Position numbers and translations under genes: made by a program. Positions 1-11,592 of a stretch of 64,000 bases of DNA are shown piece by piece. Within the stretch, counting starts at the first letter, position 1. Each line of letters starts with the position of its first letter. The notes beneath the pieces were generated by a model, which worked only from the letters and a program-made list of their open reading frames with translations, made no database searches and was not told the origin of the DNA. Origin of the DNA: Linum tenue (taxonomy: Eukaryota > Streptophyta > Magnoliopsida > Malpighiales > Linaceae); NCBI GenBank assembly GCA_946122785.1, contig CAMGYJ010000003.1:7910032-7974031 (forward strand), written 5' to 3'.

Positions 1-925
1 CAGGGGTTTTGCACTGCCAAAACCTCAATTTGAACGACCGTGCAAGTAGGGGGTGCGAGTTTCAGCGGGTATAAAAGCTGTTTTGCGAATTTTGGAGAGG
101 GGGAGCTGGGTTTTGGATCCCAAACACCCAAGGGACAAACCAAAGAGAGAGAGGGCGATCTAGAGCCATTCTTGGAGCTATCTTGGAGGATTCTTCACCA
201 TTGAAGCTCAAGGAACAAGTCTAGACATGAAGATTGAAGATCTGGAAAGTTATACTGCAATCTCTCTCTTCTCTATGGAATAACTTCCCTTCACTTAGGT
301 TTTGAGAAACCCTAGTTCCATGTGTTAGGATCTTTCTTGTATGAAGTTTTGGATGCCATATTGTGTGATTATAATCGATTGAGGCATGATTTATTGAGTC
401 AATTGAATCCTAATCAAATTCTCTCGATTTCTGCTTTAACCTATGATAGATAGAATCTAATTAGGTTAAGAGAGCTGCCTTGATTGATAGTAGTGAATTG
501 GTTGTGCGAGAGTCAGTCAATTCATTGCTTTGTACTGGAATTCATTCCATGTAGTGGAGATCTGTGTGAATGGCCTTAGCAGTCTATTCCAGTGAAGGCT
601 AGTCTCCTGTCGGGTATTCTGCCTAAGAGGGCTTGGTTAGCTTAAGAGATTCCAAGCTAAATTAGGATCTTCCGCAGTTTAATCAACAGTAAAACAACCA
701 AAAGGAATTACAACTTAGACCTAATTGAGGAGCTAGGGGGAATCATACCTAAGTGAGTTCCCAACCTGTAATTAGTAGAGTAGTTGGAAGAGTAGTTTAG
801 TAAATCAATCCTTAATCTAGTTTGCTAGATAATGAACTGAAGCTGAGTAATAGTAACTCTAGAGGCCCGTGGATTCGATATTTATTACTTGTGCCACTAT
901 ACTGCAGTCCCTTGCATTGGTTACG
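1..925 (+). mobile_element. Probable Ty3/gypsy LTR fragment, cut by the window edge
   Basis: A TATA-like box (tataaaag, about 70-77) is followed by a purine-rich GAGAGAGAG leader. The far end reads 'cccgtggattcgatatttat' then 'tacttg', a phrase typical of the 3' ends of several plant Ty3/gypsy LTRs. No ORF of note is present. The left end lies outside the window and no partner LTR or TSD can be seen, so this rests on sequence style alone. Confidence 0.35.
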
Positions 926-1863
926 CTTGGCCATTGTTAGGTGTTGTGTCGTAGCGTGTCAGCTATCCATTTCTGATATTGCACCGCACAATCAAGTTCA
1001 CTCAGGCGCCAAAAGCAACAGTTTCAAAACTCAGCACATAAATCGGAAATCACAGCTCGACGAACAAGTTTTCCCTAAGTTTCTCAGCATGCAAACAAGC
1101 CGGATATGCGAAGAATAAGCAGAAGAATAAGCAGAATGTACAGCGTGTGGGACATTAGATCTACTGTAAGTTTGAATTGAGGGGAAAACTCTCACCATTT
1201 TTGCTGCGGCGGAGACTTGAGACTTGATCCAGGAAGCATATTGACCGAATAGCGGCGACCAAGCGTTGAAGGAGAGGAAGAAGCAGAAGAAGATTGAGAG
1301 TGGTCGAGGAGAAGGCAACAGTGACGAGAGGGCCGGCCTGAGCTGTTGGTTGCCCGCTCTCAGCGTAAGAACGGGACGCGAGAGAAATAAGGAAAATATA
1401 AAAAATTAGATTGGGGAGCATGGAAATGGAATGGACTACTGGACTTGCAGTTTGAGTAGATTGCTTTTCTTTCGGAATTCCTTATTGGGCCGGTCCCAGG
1501 TCGGATATAACAAGCTAAGTTGTGGAACTGTGTGGGCTTTGTTTTGTCAACCCATATGCTTCTTGCCGAAGAAATTGAAGAGAAGGGAATGAACTCAAAC
1601 ATTGAGGGACACCATTATGTTTAGCTATATACAAACGTGCAATTATGACACTACCAAATGCTTGGTTGGAAGTAGCTTTCAATTTGTGAGACTTTCCAAA
1701 AAATTACATGTGGTTGTTCCTCAATGATTGTGGTTGGAGGATTGGTAAAGTGAAATATGAGTATAGAATACAATCAACCAATTCAATGGAATTCAGTCCA
1801 CTCCATTTATAACCATCGTTCGAGATTGTGGATTGCATACATTGTGAGATCATGGTTTGATTG
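926..1863. other. No supported gene
   Basis: Short minus-strand ORFs overlap around 1,160-1,420. One reading ends in ...SWIKSQVSAAAKM followed by a GTGAG donor-like site near 1,190, which could be a stray first exon of a host gene. I do not recognise it and find no second exon. The rest is AT-rich with no repeat structure that I can see. Confidence 0.25.
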
Positions 1864-1868
1864 GATTC
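1864..1868 (+). repeat. Target-site duplication, left copy (GATTC)
   Basis: Identical to GATTC at 7,445-7,449. It fixes the outer ends of the LTR element at 1,869 and 7,444. Confidence 0.92.
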
Positions 1869-3335
1869 TGTTTACACCATAAATTTTGTCTTGTACCACA
1901 TTGGTGAGTTACAAGATAATCAATGAGTTTATAAGGCCACACCCATTATAACAATTAATGTTGTTTAAATTGGGCCTTATGGATATTGATTTTAAACCCA
2001 AGTCACTAGTTCATTAATGAGCATGGACATGATTCAATAAGGGACATGGGCCTCTCGTAGGAGGCCATGCCATGCCACGAGATGGCATGAAAATTTCTAA
2101 GTATGAGAAGTCTATGGCCATGAATGAAGTGGCCATGCCGCCCCATGACCAAGGCCTAATGACTGAAAAATAAACTAAGTCTGGAAGAGGTACATGCCGC
2201 TTCAAGGAGAAGCATGTGCCACTTCAATGAGAGGTCCATGCCGCTTCACGAGAAGGGGCATGGACGCGAGACAAGATGAGACGTCCATGCCACTTCACGA
2301 GAAGGGGTATGGACGCAAGAGAAGATACTAAGTATGAGAGGGCCATGTTGTGTCACGAGAAGGGTCACAAACATGACTGAGAAGTCCATGGCCGCGAATG
2401 AGGAGGCCATGTCGCCTCATGAGCCAAAATATACTAAGTCTGAGAAGGCCATGCCGCCTCATGAGAAGGGTCATGTACATGATTAAGAGGTCCATGGCCG
2501 TGTCATGTGATGGCCATGGACGCGAAGCAAGAAGAATTAGAAATGATTGAAAATACTAAGTATGGAAAGGCCATGCCGCCTCATGAGAGGGGCCTTGTGC
2601 ATGATTGAGAAGTCCATGCCACTTCACAAGAGTGGCAATGGACACGAATGAGAAGGGCGTGGTGGTGGAGCACTATATCAGTAATGACTAAGTCCCAAGT
2701 GGGCCATGGACATGGGTAAGAAGTCCATGGCCATGAGACAAGAGAACCATGACTCGCTTTGCGAGACACTACATGCTCGTCAAAAGACTAGCATGGCACG
2801 AGATTCAGAACAAGACCAGGCGAGGCAAGCTACACTCCAAAACCCACGATGGTTCCAAGAGAGGCACCTAGGCGGTTGAAGGAGTAACCACCACTCCGAG
2901 GAAGCAGGGAGCGGTTCTTTTTGCGAGTTATCCAAGAGGCATTTTTCTACTGAAGAAGGAGGAGCGGTTCTTTGTAGCAGTTATCCAACAAGCGGTTTTT
3001 CATGGCGGTTACCTCCTTGGGGCTATAAATAAGAGGAGGGGTCGACAGAGACAGGGGCCCAGAAACCACACAACTGACACACATGTCAAGTTTATCCTTT
3101 ACCTTTTCTCTATCATGTAGCCATAGATGTAGTTCGTAGTTTGGAGCTCTCGCTGAACCTCCATAGGAGTAGAAGTAATTTAATTTAGATCTCGTTCCCA
3201 GAAACCATCAATCAAACACCCTCGTTCGAACTTTGTTTGAAGAGGTGTGAGCCGTGTCTTAGTAATCGTTGCCCAAAGAAGTCAAAGGTGCAATCCATCT
3301 CATTTCAACACAAGAAGTTTTCTCGCCGGAAAACA
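1869..3335 (+). repeat. 5' LTR, 1,467 bp
   Basis: Begins TG and ends CA. About 2,030-2,720 is an array of diverged units built around 'ggccatgccgcctcatgaga' and 'tccatggc', with many CCATGG palindromes. The 3' LTR lacks 378 bp of this array but is otherwise almost identical. A TATA box at 3,024-3,031 in a GC-richer promoter context precedes the presumed R region. Confidence 0.92.
3024..3031 (+). promoter_or_regulatory. LTR TATA box (tataaata)
   Basis: Sits in 'ggggctataaataagagg', about 310 bp before the LTR end, and is conserved at 7,133-7,140 in the other LTR. It is the likely RNA polymerase II start for the element. Confidence 0.7.
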
Positions 3336-3358
3336 AATTTGGCACACCTGGTGGGACC
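3336..3358 (+). other. Primer-binding-site region
   Basis: Directly after the LTR end the sequence reads aatttggcacacctggtggg. The position and the TGG start (complement of a tRNA CCA end) fit a primer-binding site. I cannot assign the tRNA with confidence. Confidence 0.5.
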
Positions 3359-3369
3359 TTGTGTTTGAT

Positions 3370-4989
3370 ATGATGGCTCCACGACATAGACAACAAGATG
3401 AAGATCTTCTACAAGTCTTTGTAGAAGAGGATCAAGTGACTAGCTTCAGAGTTGGTCGAGTGGATGTTGTTGCCGGAAACAATGGCGGGATGAAGGCTCT
3501 GCCAGTACCGGCGACAAGTTTGGATGAAGAAGCTTCCATCACTTTGCTCCATCAATCCATTGAGGAGGGTATGGTTGACCCCCAACAGGTAAACCGACGT
3601 TTAGCTTCTCATATTAAGCGTCATGCTTCTCTTATTGAACGTATCGATTCTCTCATTGAGCGTCATGATTCTCTCATTTCTTGGATGGATACATGGATAC
3701 ATAATTGGTTTGGCAACTTGAGCAAGACTCAAAGCCATTTTTATGAGTCTAAACATGTCTCGGACATATCTGTGGTTCAATCAAGGACTTTGCCAATAAA
3801 TAGCAAAGATCCACCACTAAACAGTGTTACATGGTGTAAGAATCTTTCTTCCACTGGTTTTCAAAATGGTCGATCATGGAAAGGAACATCGCTGACATCG
3901 GTAACAAGCCAACTGCCATCTCAACATGGGAGTTGTGGCCAAAATTTGGCCTTCACGTTCACGACCCATGATTGTGACTTGTCTGTACAATATGGAGTTC
4001 AACCGCCCATGCTAGATAGAAGAACCCCTGTGGATGACGTAGGTGGTGGAGTTTCATCCAAAATGGATCAAGTACCACAATCTGCTCACCCACCCCCATT
4101 ACCAACCCCAGTGAGTAGGCAAGGAATGGATTATGAAGAACTCAAACCATCTAGAGCCCATCATGGGGGTAATGGAAGTCTACCATCCCACAAGATGAAA
4201 TCGAGAAGTCCACCTAGGGGGAATGTGGTACCTAAGAATCCACATGAAGTCCAAGCTACACATGCTTGTGATAAGTACGCAAGTTTGGCTAAGTGTGGAC
4301 AGGGGGGCAAGTCCATGTCCATGAGTAGTAAGTACATGCCATCAACCATGAATAATGGAGTAGGGGGCATGTCCAAGAAGCTAAAAGAATTCCGACCTAC
4401 ACATGCTTGTGATAAGTACCCAAGTTTGGCTAAGTGTGTACAGGGGGGCAAGTCTATGAGTAGTAAGTACATGCCATCAATCATGAATGACAGGCATATG
4501 TGCATGTATAAGAAGGTACCAAACGCACAAACCAAACATGGCCGCACAAAGAACCAAGGATGGTCGTGTGCTAAGTGTAAAGGCCAACAAGGTTCAGATG
4601 TGGAAAAACAAAGTCAAATGGACCACATGAGTGGTAGCCGACTTGTCAAGCCTAGACATCGTCTCCAACAACATGAGGGGAGTAAGCATGTCTCGATTGA
4701 GAGGCAACCAAGGCAGAGGAAAACTCATGGTTGTCTTGACATGTCAAGTAAGGTGGCCAAAGCACAGGAGCATGGGACCCCATGTAAGGCCACCAAGGCA
4801 AGACATACCAACCATATACCACCCAGTGGTAAGTTAGAAAATTCACAATTAATGTATGGAAAGTCATCTCCCATAGAGAAAAAGAGTCATGTGGTCTATG
4901 GATGGCTTGCCTGCTTTAATCCATGGACTTGGCAGTGGGTGTACACCTTTGGCGCATTAGTTGTTGCCAGAGGCGACGGAGAGCAGTGA
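3370..4989 (+). CDS. ORF of unknown function in non-autonomous LTR element
   Basis: Encodes 539 aa from the Met at 3,370 (MMAPRHRQQDEDL...), the first Met after the primer-binding site; the open frame extends upstream into the LTR. I recognise no gag, protease or RT motif. The N-terminal third has a repeated ERxDSLIER-like helical stretch (residues about 85-110). The middle carries two copies of a roughly 40-residue unit starting THACDKY, each with paired cysteines (nt about 4,258-4,370 and 4,399-4,490). A CAKCKG motif follows near residue 400. The protein is rich in Lys, Ser, His and Met, as expected for a nucleic-acid-binding or gag-like protein. It could be a highly diverged gag or a captured sequence. 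The frame is intact, which suggests a recent insertion or selection. Confidence 0.6.
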   Translation: MMAPRHRQQDEDLLQVFVEEDQVTSFRVGRVDVVAGNNGGMKALPVPATSLDEEASITLLHQSIEEGMVDPQQVNRRLASHIKRHASLIERIDSLIERHDSLISWMDTWIHNWFGNLSKTQSHFYESKHVSDISVVQSRTLPINSKDPPLNSVTWCKNLSSTGFQNGRSWKGTSLTSVTSQLPSQHGSCGQNLAFTFTTHDCDLSVQYGVQPPMLDRRTPVDDVGGGVSSKMDQVPQSAHPPPLPTPVSRQGMDYEELKPSRAHHGGNGSLPSHKMKSRSPPRGNVVPKNPHEVQATHACDKYASLAKCGQGGKSMSMSSKYMPSTMNNGVGGMSKKLKEFRPTHACDKYPSLAKCVQGGKSMSSKYMPSIMNDRHMCMYKKVPNAQTKHGRTKNQGWSCAKCKGQQGSDVEKQSQMDHMSGSRLVKPRHRLQQHEGSKHVSIERQPRQRKTHGCLDMSSKVAKAQEHGTPCKATKARHTNHIPPSGKLENSQLMYGKSSPIEKKSHVVYGWLACFNPWTWQWVYTFGALVVARGDGEQ

Positions 4990-5590
4990 CGTTTGTCTCT
5001 CCTTGTTATCTTAAATAAATATCATATATATTAATAAATAAATAAAAGCCAATCATGGCTATATAAGAAAAATAGAGAGAAAATAACAAAGTGAAAATTT
5101 GGAGTCGAAGTTATTAGACTTTGATGTGAAGATCTTACCACCAAGTCTTAGTGATGGCTTGGCATACCGAGTCGTAGATTGCGTCTTGCCATGCTATGAC
5201 GCCTTGTCCCAAGTGGCAACCAGTTTGGATGTTGGCCACGACCTAAGGGCATCGTGGGTTGGAGATGAGTGATGGCCAGCTTGAGCATGTAAAATAAGAA
5301 AAGTGTAGGGGCCTCACTGAATTGTTGACGAGAAGCCAACAAGGCAAGGGTTTCTCGTGGCTACACATGAATGAAGACAACATAGGCGGCATAGCTAGCC
5401 ACTTGAAAGACGTAGGTACCATGGTGTTGTTTTAGAGGAAAAAAATTCAAGTTTTATTGAACCTGTGGTCATGGGTGAGTAGAGACAAGCCTTGTTACTC
5501 GAGGACCAGTTAGAGAAGGGATATAAGTGGCCAAGTTGGTCTCAACTACTTAGTCCATAATCCTTATGCACTAAGTAGTTGGGGGGCATT
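4990..5590 (+). other. Element 3' untranslated region with polypurine tract
   Basis: Non-coding interior between the ORF stop and the 3' LTR. The last bases, agttggggggcatt (about 5,577-5,590), form the polypurine tract that primes plus-strand synthesis. Confidence 0.75.
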
Positions 5591-6067
5591 TGTTTACACC
5601 ATAAATTTTGTCTTGTACCACATTGGTGAGTTACAAGATAATCAATGAGTTTATAAGGCCACACCCATTATAACAATTAATGTTGTTTAAATTGGGCCTT
5701 ATGGATATTGATTTTAAACCCAAGTCACTAGTTCATTAATGAGCATGGACATGATTCAATAAGGGACATGGGCCTCTCGTAGGAGGCCATGCCATGCCAC
5801 GAGATGGCATGAAAATTTCTAAGTATGAGAAGTCCATGGCCATGAATGAAGTGGCCATGCCGCCCCATGACCAAGGCCTAATGACTGAAAAATAAACTAA
5901 GTTTGGAAGAGGTACATGCCGCTTCAAGGAGAAGCATGTGCCACTTCAACGAGAGGTCCATGCCGCTTCACAAGAGTGGCCATGGACACGAATGAGAAGG
6001 GCGTGGTGGTGGAGCACTATATCAGTAATGACTAAGTCCCAAGTGGGCCATGGACATGGGTAAGAAG

Positions 6068-6824
6068 TAGGGATGGCAATGGGGCGGGTTTGGGGCGGGT
6101 TTGCCTAAACCATCCCCATCCCCATCTTCAAATACCCAAACCCATACCCGCCCCATACCCATGCGGGGGAATGTTTTGCAAACCCATCCCCATACCCGTG
6201 GGTTTCGGATACCCATGGGTAATACCCATCCCCGTACATCCAACATTATTATACCTAAAACTTACAAGAAAAGTTTTAATTATAACCATAAACAAACTTA
6301 TTATATCACGAAGTCAACAAAACACGGTCATTTTCTAAATACGATTCAAAGAATATGATCCTAAAACATCCATTAATACATAATATAGACTATAATATTT
6401 TTTAAATTATTATGCTCTAACTCTTGATACATTTACTAAGTAATAATTAACTAACATAATTTTGTTGACAAGGGGGAAAGTGAAAGAGTGGAAGGAGAAT
6501 TGAGGAAAATGAATTAGGTTTTGATTAAGGTGGTTACTTAATTGCATTTCTACTATTTATTTTCTCGAGTTATCATCATCATCATTGATAGATTACAATT
6601 TAATCCACGTATTTTTTGATATGTGAAGAAATTCTCTTGGTGGGGCGGGTATGGGTATGGGTATGGGGCGGGGGAGGCTAAAACCATACCCGCCCCATAC
6701 CCATCAAACCTTTTGCGGGTTTTACCCATACCCGCCCCATACCCGGTCAAAGCGGGGATTCCCCGCGTTGACTGGGTATGGGGCGGTCGGGTACCCACGG
6801 TCATGGGTTTGATTGCCATCCCTA
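6068..6824 (+). mobile_element. Non-autonomous hAT element (757 bp)
   Basis: Terminal inverted repeats TAGGGATGGCAA...TTGCCATCCCTA are flanked by a perfect 8-bp duplication, gtaagaag (6,060-6,067 and 6,825-6,832). The matching point in the 5' LTR has a single gtaagaag, giving an empty-site control inside the same window. Subterminal regions are dense in alternating-strand copies of 'cccatacccgcccc'. The middle is AT-rich with no transposase. An 8-bp duplication and these TIRs fit the hAT superfamily. Confidence 0.93.
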
Positions 6825-7132
6825 GTAAGAAGTCCATGGCCATGAGACAAGAGAACCATGACTCGCTTTGCGAGACACTACATGCTCGTCAAAAGACTAG
6901 CATGGCACGAGATTCAGAACAAGACCAGGCGAGGCAAGCTACACTCCAAAACCCACGATGGTTCCAAGAGAGGCACCTAGGCGGTGGAAGGAGTAACCAC
7001 CACTCCGAGGAAGCAGGGAGCGGTTCTTTTTGCGAGTTATCCAAGAGGCAGTTTTCTACTGAAGAAGGAGGAGCGGTTCTTTGTAGCAGTTATCCAACAA
7101 GCGGTTTTTTATGGCGGTTACCTCCTCGGGGC

Positions 7133-7140
7133 TATAAATA
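7133..7140 (+). promoter_or_regulatory. LTR TATA box, 3' LTR copy
   Basis: Same context as in the 5' LTR (ggggctataaataagagg). Confidence 0.65.
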
Positions 7141-7449
7141 AGAGGAGGGGTCGACAGAGACAGGGGCCCAAAAACCACACAACTGACACACATGTCAAGT
7201 TTATCCTTTACCTTTTCTCTATCATGTAGCCATAGATGTAGTTCGTAGTTTGGAGCTCTCGCTGAACCTCCATAGGAGTAGAAGTAATTTAATTTAGATC
7301 TCGTTCTCAGAAACCATCAATCAAACACCCTCGTTCGAACTTTGTTTGAAGAGGTGTGAGCCGTGTCTTAGTAATCGTTGCCCAAAGAAGTCAAAGGTGC
7401 AATCCATCTCATTTCAACACAAGAAGTTTTCTCGCCGGAAAACAGATTC

Positions 7450-9315
7450 ATCAATGTCTCTCACCCAGGATCAGTCAGAGTGAATTGTTGTTTGATTTGA
7501 CCAACAAAGTTTGAAATATAAGGAGAAACGATTTATTGTCATCAAGTCAACAAGAGAGATAAATGTGCTAAAGTAAAGTGTCATTTAATAAGTGATTTTA
7601 TCTCACACATGTCATCTATATAGAGGTGATGCATTTTTTTCATATCTAATAGACATTAGACGATCATTTTATTAGGTAAATTATTTTCTTACACTATATA
7701 ATAGTTCATTTCTCTTTTCTTTCCCACATGATTAGAAATCAAAGAAAGGTCCTTATCAAGTGGGATGGAAGTTTAGTATCAATGTTTGGGATATATGAAT
7801 ATCGTAATGAATTTGTTGATAATTACTATTACTAAATACATGTATTATTTTATGAGATTAAGATTGAAATTCAATTTCGAGCGTTATTTGGTATTAGAGA
7901 TAATGAGATTGAGATTGATATTTACTGAAATACCGGTGAATGCTCTCCTTCCTTCCAGCTCGGCTCCCTCATTCATTGCTAGTAGACCCTCAACTGCCAA
8001 AATGACCGGTTAATTATACATAACCCATTCTTTCATTGTTTGACAACCCAACTCAAGCTTACTGCATTACTTTTATTATGTTTATGGGCTGCTTATTCAT
8101 CCTATGTTTCAATTTGTTGCTTTAGTTTGTTAATTTGCTTTTTAGACACCATATTTCCCTAGTTTGTTATAATTATACTTGAGAATTTTCTATTTGTTTT
8201 GCATGATTGTTAGTACCATTGTTTGTTTTTCTATATTTTTAGAATGGTTTGTGGAGATGCTAACAGAGGAAAATTATTTTCTTTTATATATTTGATTGGT
8301 AATTTTGAAGTAAATTAATTTGGTATTTGGTGTATACCAATACCGAACAAAATATTAGGCATAGAGATACCAAATTTATTTTGGTATTAATATTGAATTT
8401 GAGACACTAGTAGATACTAATTATTTTAGTATTTGGTATCAAAATACCATACCAATCTCAACCTTTTGCAAGTCCATTGAATACTTGCTTCCACCACTTG
8501 TCTATATACTCCATACTTCATGCTTCGGCGAGAGGTATTTCAAAATTAATTTTAACTATAACAAACAAAAAATATTTTCAATATATAAACATACTAAGTT
8601 ATATCATATAACATATATAACAATTCATGTTCAGAGAAAAACATATATAACCATTCAAAATATAACATTTATGTCATACATGCAAGTATAATTAAGTTAT
8701 ATAACTGCAAGGGATTGATCTATAATAATAGTGCATAAGGATAAAAAATTCACCACACATTGAGTTTGAACTTTAGAACCAAAAATCATTAAAATTTCAA
8801 TTATAAAAAATATATAGCAAATATATATATAACTTGTTATATATACATTTATACTTGTATCTATGCCCTTTTTGGACACTGTTAATCCATATCATAATCA
8901 TTCAACTTCGTTCATAGTAGCTCTGCAATATAGAAGAAACATGTATCTTAACCTGGTGAGCTGCAACATGATATGTCTTCATGGAAGTTGCAAAGTAAAT
9001 CATCACGGAGCCGACACAGTCACAAAGAACGTGCAGACCTATTGGTCTTTGTTTGTCATCAACCAAGTGTGAATAGCTATAAGAGTTGAAGGAAATGGCA
9101 GCGGCATTCAAGAATAAGGTGGTCGTCTACGTGAATAGCTTGATTGAGCTCGACAGAGACGATCCTCAAAGTTGGAGCGACACTAACTTTAGTGTCCATC
9201 GTGTACTACTGCAAGCAAACCCGTGTATGAAGATTTTGGCATCTTTTCAATGTGTGGTGTCATGAAAAGCGTGGTCGCTCTGAATTCTCTGTCTGTAATG
9301 TAATCATTACCCCAA
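7450..9315. other. AT-rich intergenic DNA with a degenerate MITE-like stretch
   Basis: About 7,765-8,460 carries scattered GGTATT/AATACC motifs (for example 'tttgggatatatgaatatcg' and 'ggtatcaaaataccatacc') resembling a decayed copy of the element at 9,316. I see no gene; the ORFs are short and low in complexity. Confidence 0.4.
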
Positions 9316-9980
9316 TTAGGGCGGAACGTTTGGTACTGGTATTTGGGATATACCGAATACCGTACCGAATTTATCACTATTTGGTATCATCGAATATCGG
9401 CTTATTTTTTAGGGATTGAGATTAGGATTCATTTTGGAGTGCTATTCGGTATTCGGGATTACGGGATTGGAATCGATATATACCGAAATACCGATAAATA
9501 CCAAAAAATTAAAAATTAATGAAATATAGCACACAACCTTTTGTCATTCCTCACTCTTTCACAACTTAGAATCTCCCATCAAACTCAATTTTGACTTTCT
9601 ATTTTAAGTCACTCTCGTCTCTCACCTAATATCTTGTTATTTTCATAACACCAAAAATAAAACACTAGTATTAGTCGTCTCTCAACCTCCAATTCATCAA
9701 ATTAAAGATTACCAATGAAAAGAACTCGAGATGTCACCTCTCCTTCATTTTTTTATCCATATTCTAACTATAGGCAAACTCAAGACTATTTGCTTAGTCT
9801 CTTTGCCCTAAATTAAACAATCATATCTAATGTATATATTTTATTATTAATTGCAAAAGTAATTAATTTCGCATTCGATAATACCGATTGGATACCGAAG
9901 TACCGATTGGGATATCGAAATATTTAGGGATTGAGATTGGGATACCGAAATATTTAGGGATTGAGATTGAGATACCCCTA
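9316..9980. mobile_element. Putative MITE rich in GGTAT/ATACCG motifs
   Basis: Starts tagggcgg and ends ataccccta, with many inverted subterminal copies of 'ggtatttgggatataccgaa'-type sequence. A 31-bp direct repeat (gggataccgaaatatttagg...) lies near the right end (about 9,915-9,976). The termini are only weakly complementary and I could not find a clean target duplication, so both ends are approximate. The style resembles non-autonomous hAT elements. Confidence 0.4.
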
Positions 9981-9986
9981 ATTACA

Positions 9987-10145
9987 TATAACAACCAAAA
10001 CCATATGAAGCAACTACAACTAAAGCAATAAAAAATAACATATATGACAATATAACATATATAACAACTAAAACCATATGAAGCAACTACAACTAAAGCA
10101 ATAAAAAATAACATATATGACAATATAACAACCAAAACCATATTA
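9987..10145 (+). repeat. Tandem repeat, 73-bp unit, about 2.2 copies
   Basis: The unit containing ccatatgaagcaactacaac starts near 9,987 and 10,060, with a third partial start (aaccaaaaccatat) ending near 10,145. The two full copies are nearly identical, so the duplication is recent. Confidence 0.8.
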
Positions 10146-10369
10146 TGTTATATAACCATTTAAATTATACAATCAATGGGTAGGTTTGGATAGCTGGATT
10201 TGTATTTGTATTTTGGATTTGAATTTTAAAATCTCAAATATTAGTGTTGGCAGCCCAACGGGTTTTGTATTTGGATTTCGGCCAAATTCAGGGTGGATTT
10301 CGGCCCATGTAAAAATAAGAATTTCAAATACAGCCTGAACAGTACCGATTCGGAAATCCAACGCGGAGG

Positions 10370-10720
10370 CAAAGCCACAATCATCGTCTTCATCGCCGCT
10401 TTCGTCCTTTCAAAACTCCATCTCCATAACCTAACTTGATCCATCCTGGCCTCCATGGAAAAGGATTAGCTTCCATCTCTTATTCCTCGGTACTGCCCAC
10501 TTCCCTCCATCTACAACCCTCGCCTGCCCTCCATCGAAAACCAATGCGAAGGTCACAACCATCATCTTGTTCGCCGCATCTTGCCTTCCATACCGAAATT
10601 CTATCTCCTTAGCCTAACTCGATTCGGCCTCCATGGACAACGATTAATCTCCTCCTTATCCACCGTCGCTGTCCACTGCACTCCATCCACAACCATCAAC
10701 TCGTCTGCTCTCCACCGATA
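10370..10720 (+). repeat. Diverged tandem duplication in Harbinger 5' region
   Basis: Two C-rich blocks share the order 'ggcctccatgga...ggatta', 'ctgtccact/ctgcccact' and 'ctccatcyacaacc', offset by about 180 bp. No coding potential recognised. A GT-AG-like leader segment runs on to about 11,580. Confidence 0.4.
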
Positions 10721-11592
10721 ACCATTTGCTCGTTTCCCCTCTTCGTGTTCTTCGAATCTCAAAGGTAAGCCATACTTTGGAGTTGTTTGCTACTCGTTTG
10801 ATACAACTTCTGAGTACTGATATTTCATTACCCAAACCCTTATGTGCAGATTTGACCGTCAACTTTTTATCTTACCCATCGGGTCACTGCCCTCCATCGA
10901 CGACCACTAGCTTGCCTGACTATTTTGATTTGTTTGCTACTCCAGGTAAAATATTGTTGAATGTTTCGATTTTCTTGGTACTCTAGATTGAATTTGGTTT
11001 TGCTTCTGCAAACAAAGTTTCCATTGTCCCAGCCCATTCGTGTTCTCACCTTGGGCTTCAATTTGCGAGCTGAAAGTTTGTTGTTTTGTTATAGCCGATT
11101 TTGCTGCTTTCTCATACTACTATTTTTTATAACTTTGATGGGTTTATGAGTTTTGGTTGTTTGGGTAGTGGATTTGTGTTATTGGGTTCCTTGTTGTGGT
11201 GAATTTTTCCCATGTGAGTTACTTACCAAGTCAACAGAATATGCCCCCTGTAGCTTTTCTTCTTTACCTCTTTGTTGATTTGCTATAGCTAGGTCTCAAG
11301 TCAAGACTACGCTAGAGAAACCCCAGAGTTGATGTGTTTGGCTCTGCAGCAAACATATACCTCTGCCAAATGTAGTAGTACTCAAACATATACCCCCTGC
11401 CAATGTATTCTGATCACTACTTTCTTGCCAGATTGTATGTGTATCTGTATATATTGTTTTTCTTGTTCTTCTTTTTTAGTTACAGTTTCACCTGTTTTCT
11501 TTTTTCTTTCTACGGTAAATTATCATTGCGCCTAAAACTGAACCCTTATGCAGTCTTTATGTGTGGATTTGCAGAACTAAAACAAACCTCAT

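Larger units (their letters stand above)
1869..7444 (+). mobile_element. Complete non-autonomous LTR retrotransposon (LARD-like)
   Basis: Two direct LTRs (1,869-3,335 and 5,591-7,444) begin TGTTTACACC and end GGAAAACA. They are flanked by a perfect 5-bp target duplication, GATTC at 1,864-1,868 and 7,445-7,449. A primer-binding-site-like sequence follows the 5' LTR, and a G-rich polypurine tract (ttggggggcatt) precedes the 3' LTR. The 2.25-kb interior has a single long ORF and no protease, RT, RNase H or integrase, so it must have moved using enzymes from another element. The tract after the 5' LTR (ggcacacctggtgggacc) resembles Tat-type Ty3/gypsy elements; that lineage assignment is an inference. 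Confidence 0.93.
5591..7444 (+). repeat. 3' LTR interrupted by a hAT MITE
   Basis: Matches the 5' LTR except for a 757-bp insertion plus 8-bp duplication (6,068-6,832) and a 378-bp contraction of the internal repeat array near 5,955. Without the insertion it is 1,089 bp. TATA box at 7,133-7,140. It is followed by the right copy of the GATTC duplication. Confidence 0.92.

Noticed and set aside
4161..4547. 128-aa minus-strand ORF
   Set aside because: Antisense shadow of the 539-aa ORF; its repeat structure mirrors the plus-strand repeats.
6623..7141. 172-aa ORF
   Set aside because: Runs across the junction of a hAT MITE and an LTR; no gene.
9900..9980. Possible telomere-like repeat (tttagggattgag)
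   Set aside because: Only two or three TTTAGGG cores within a longer 31-bp unit; it belongs to the MITE-like repeat, not a telomere.
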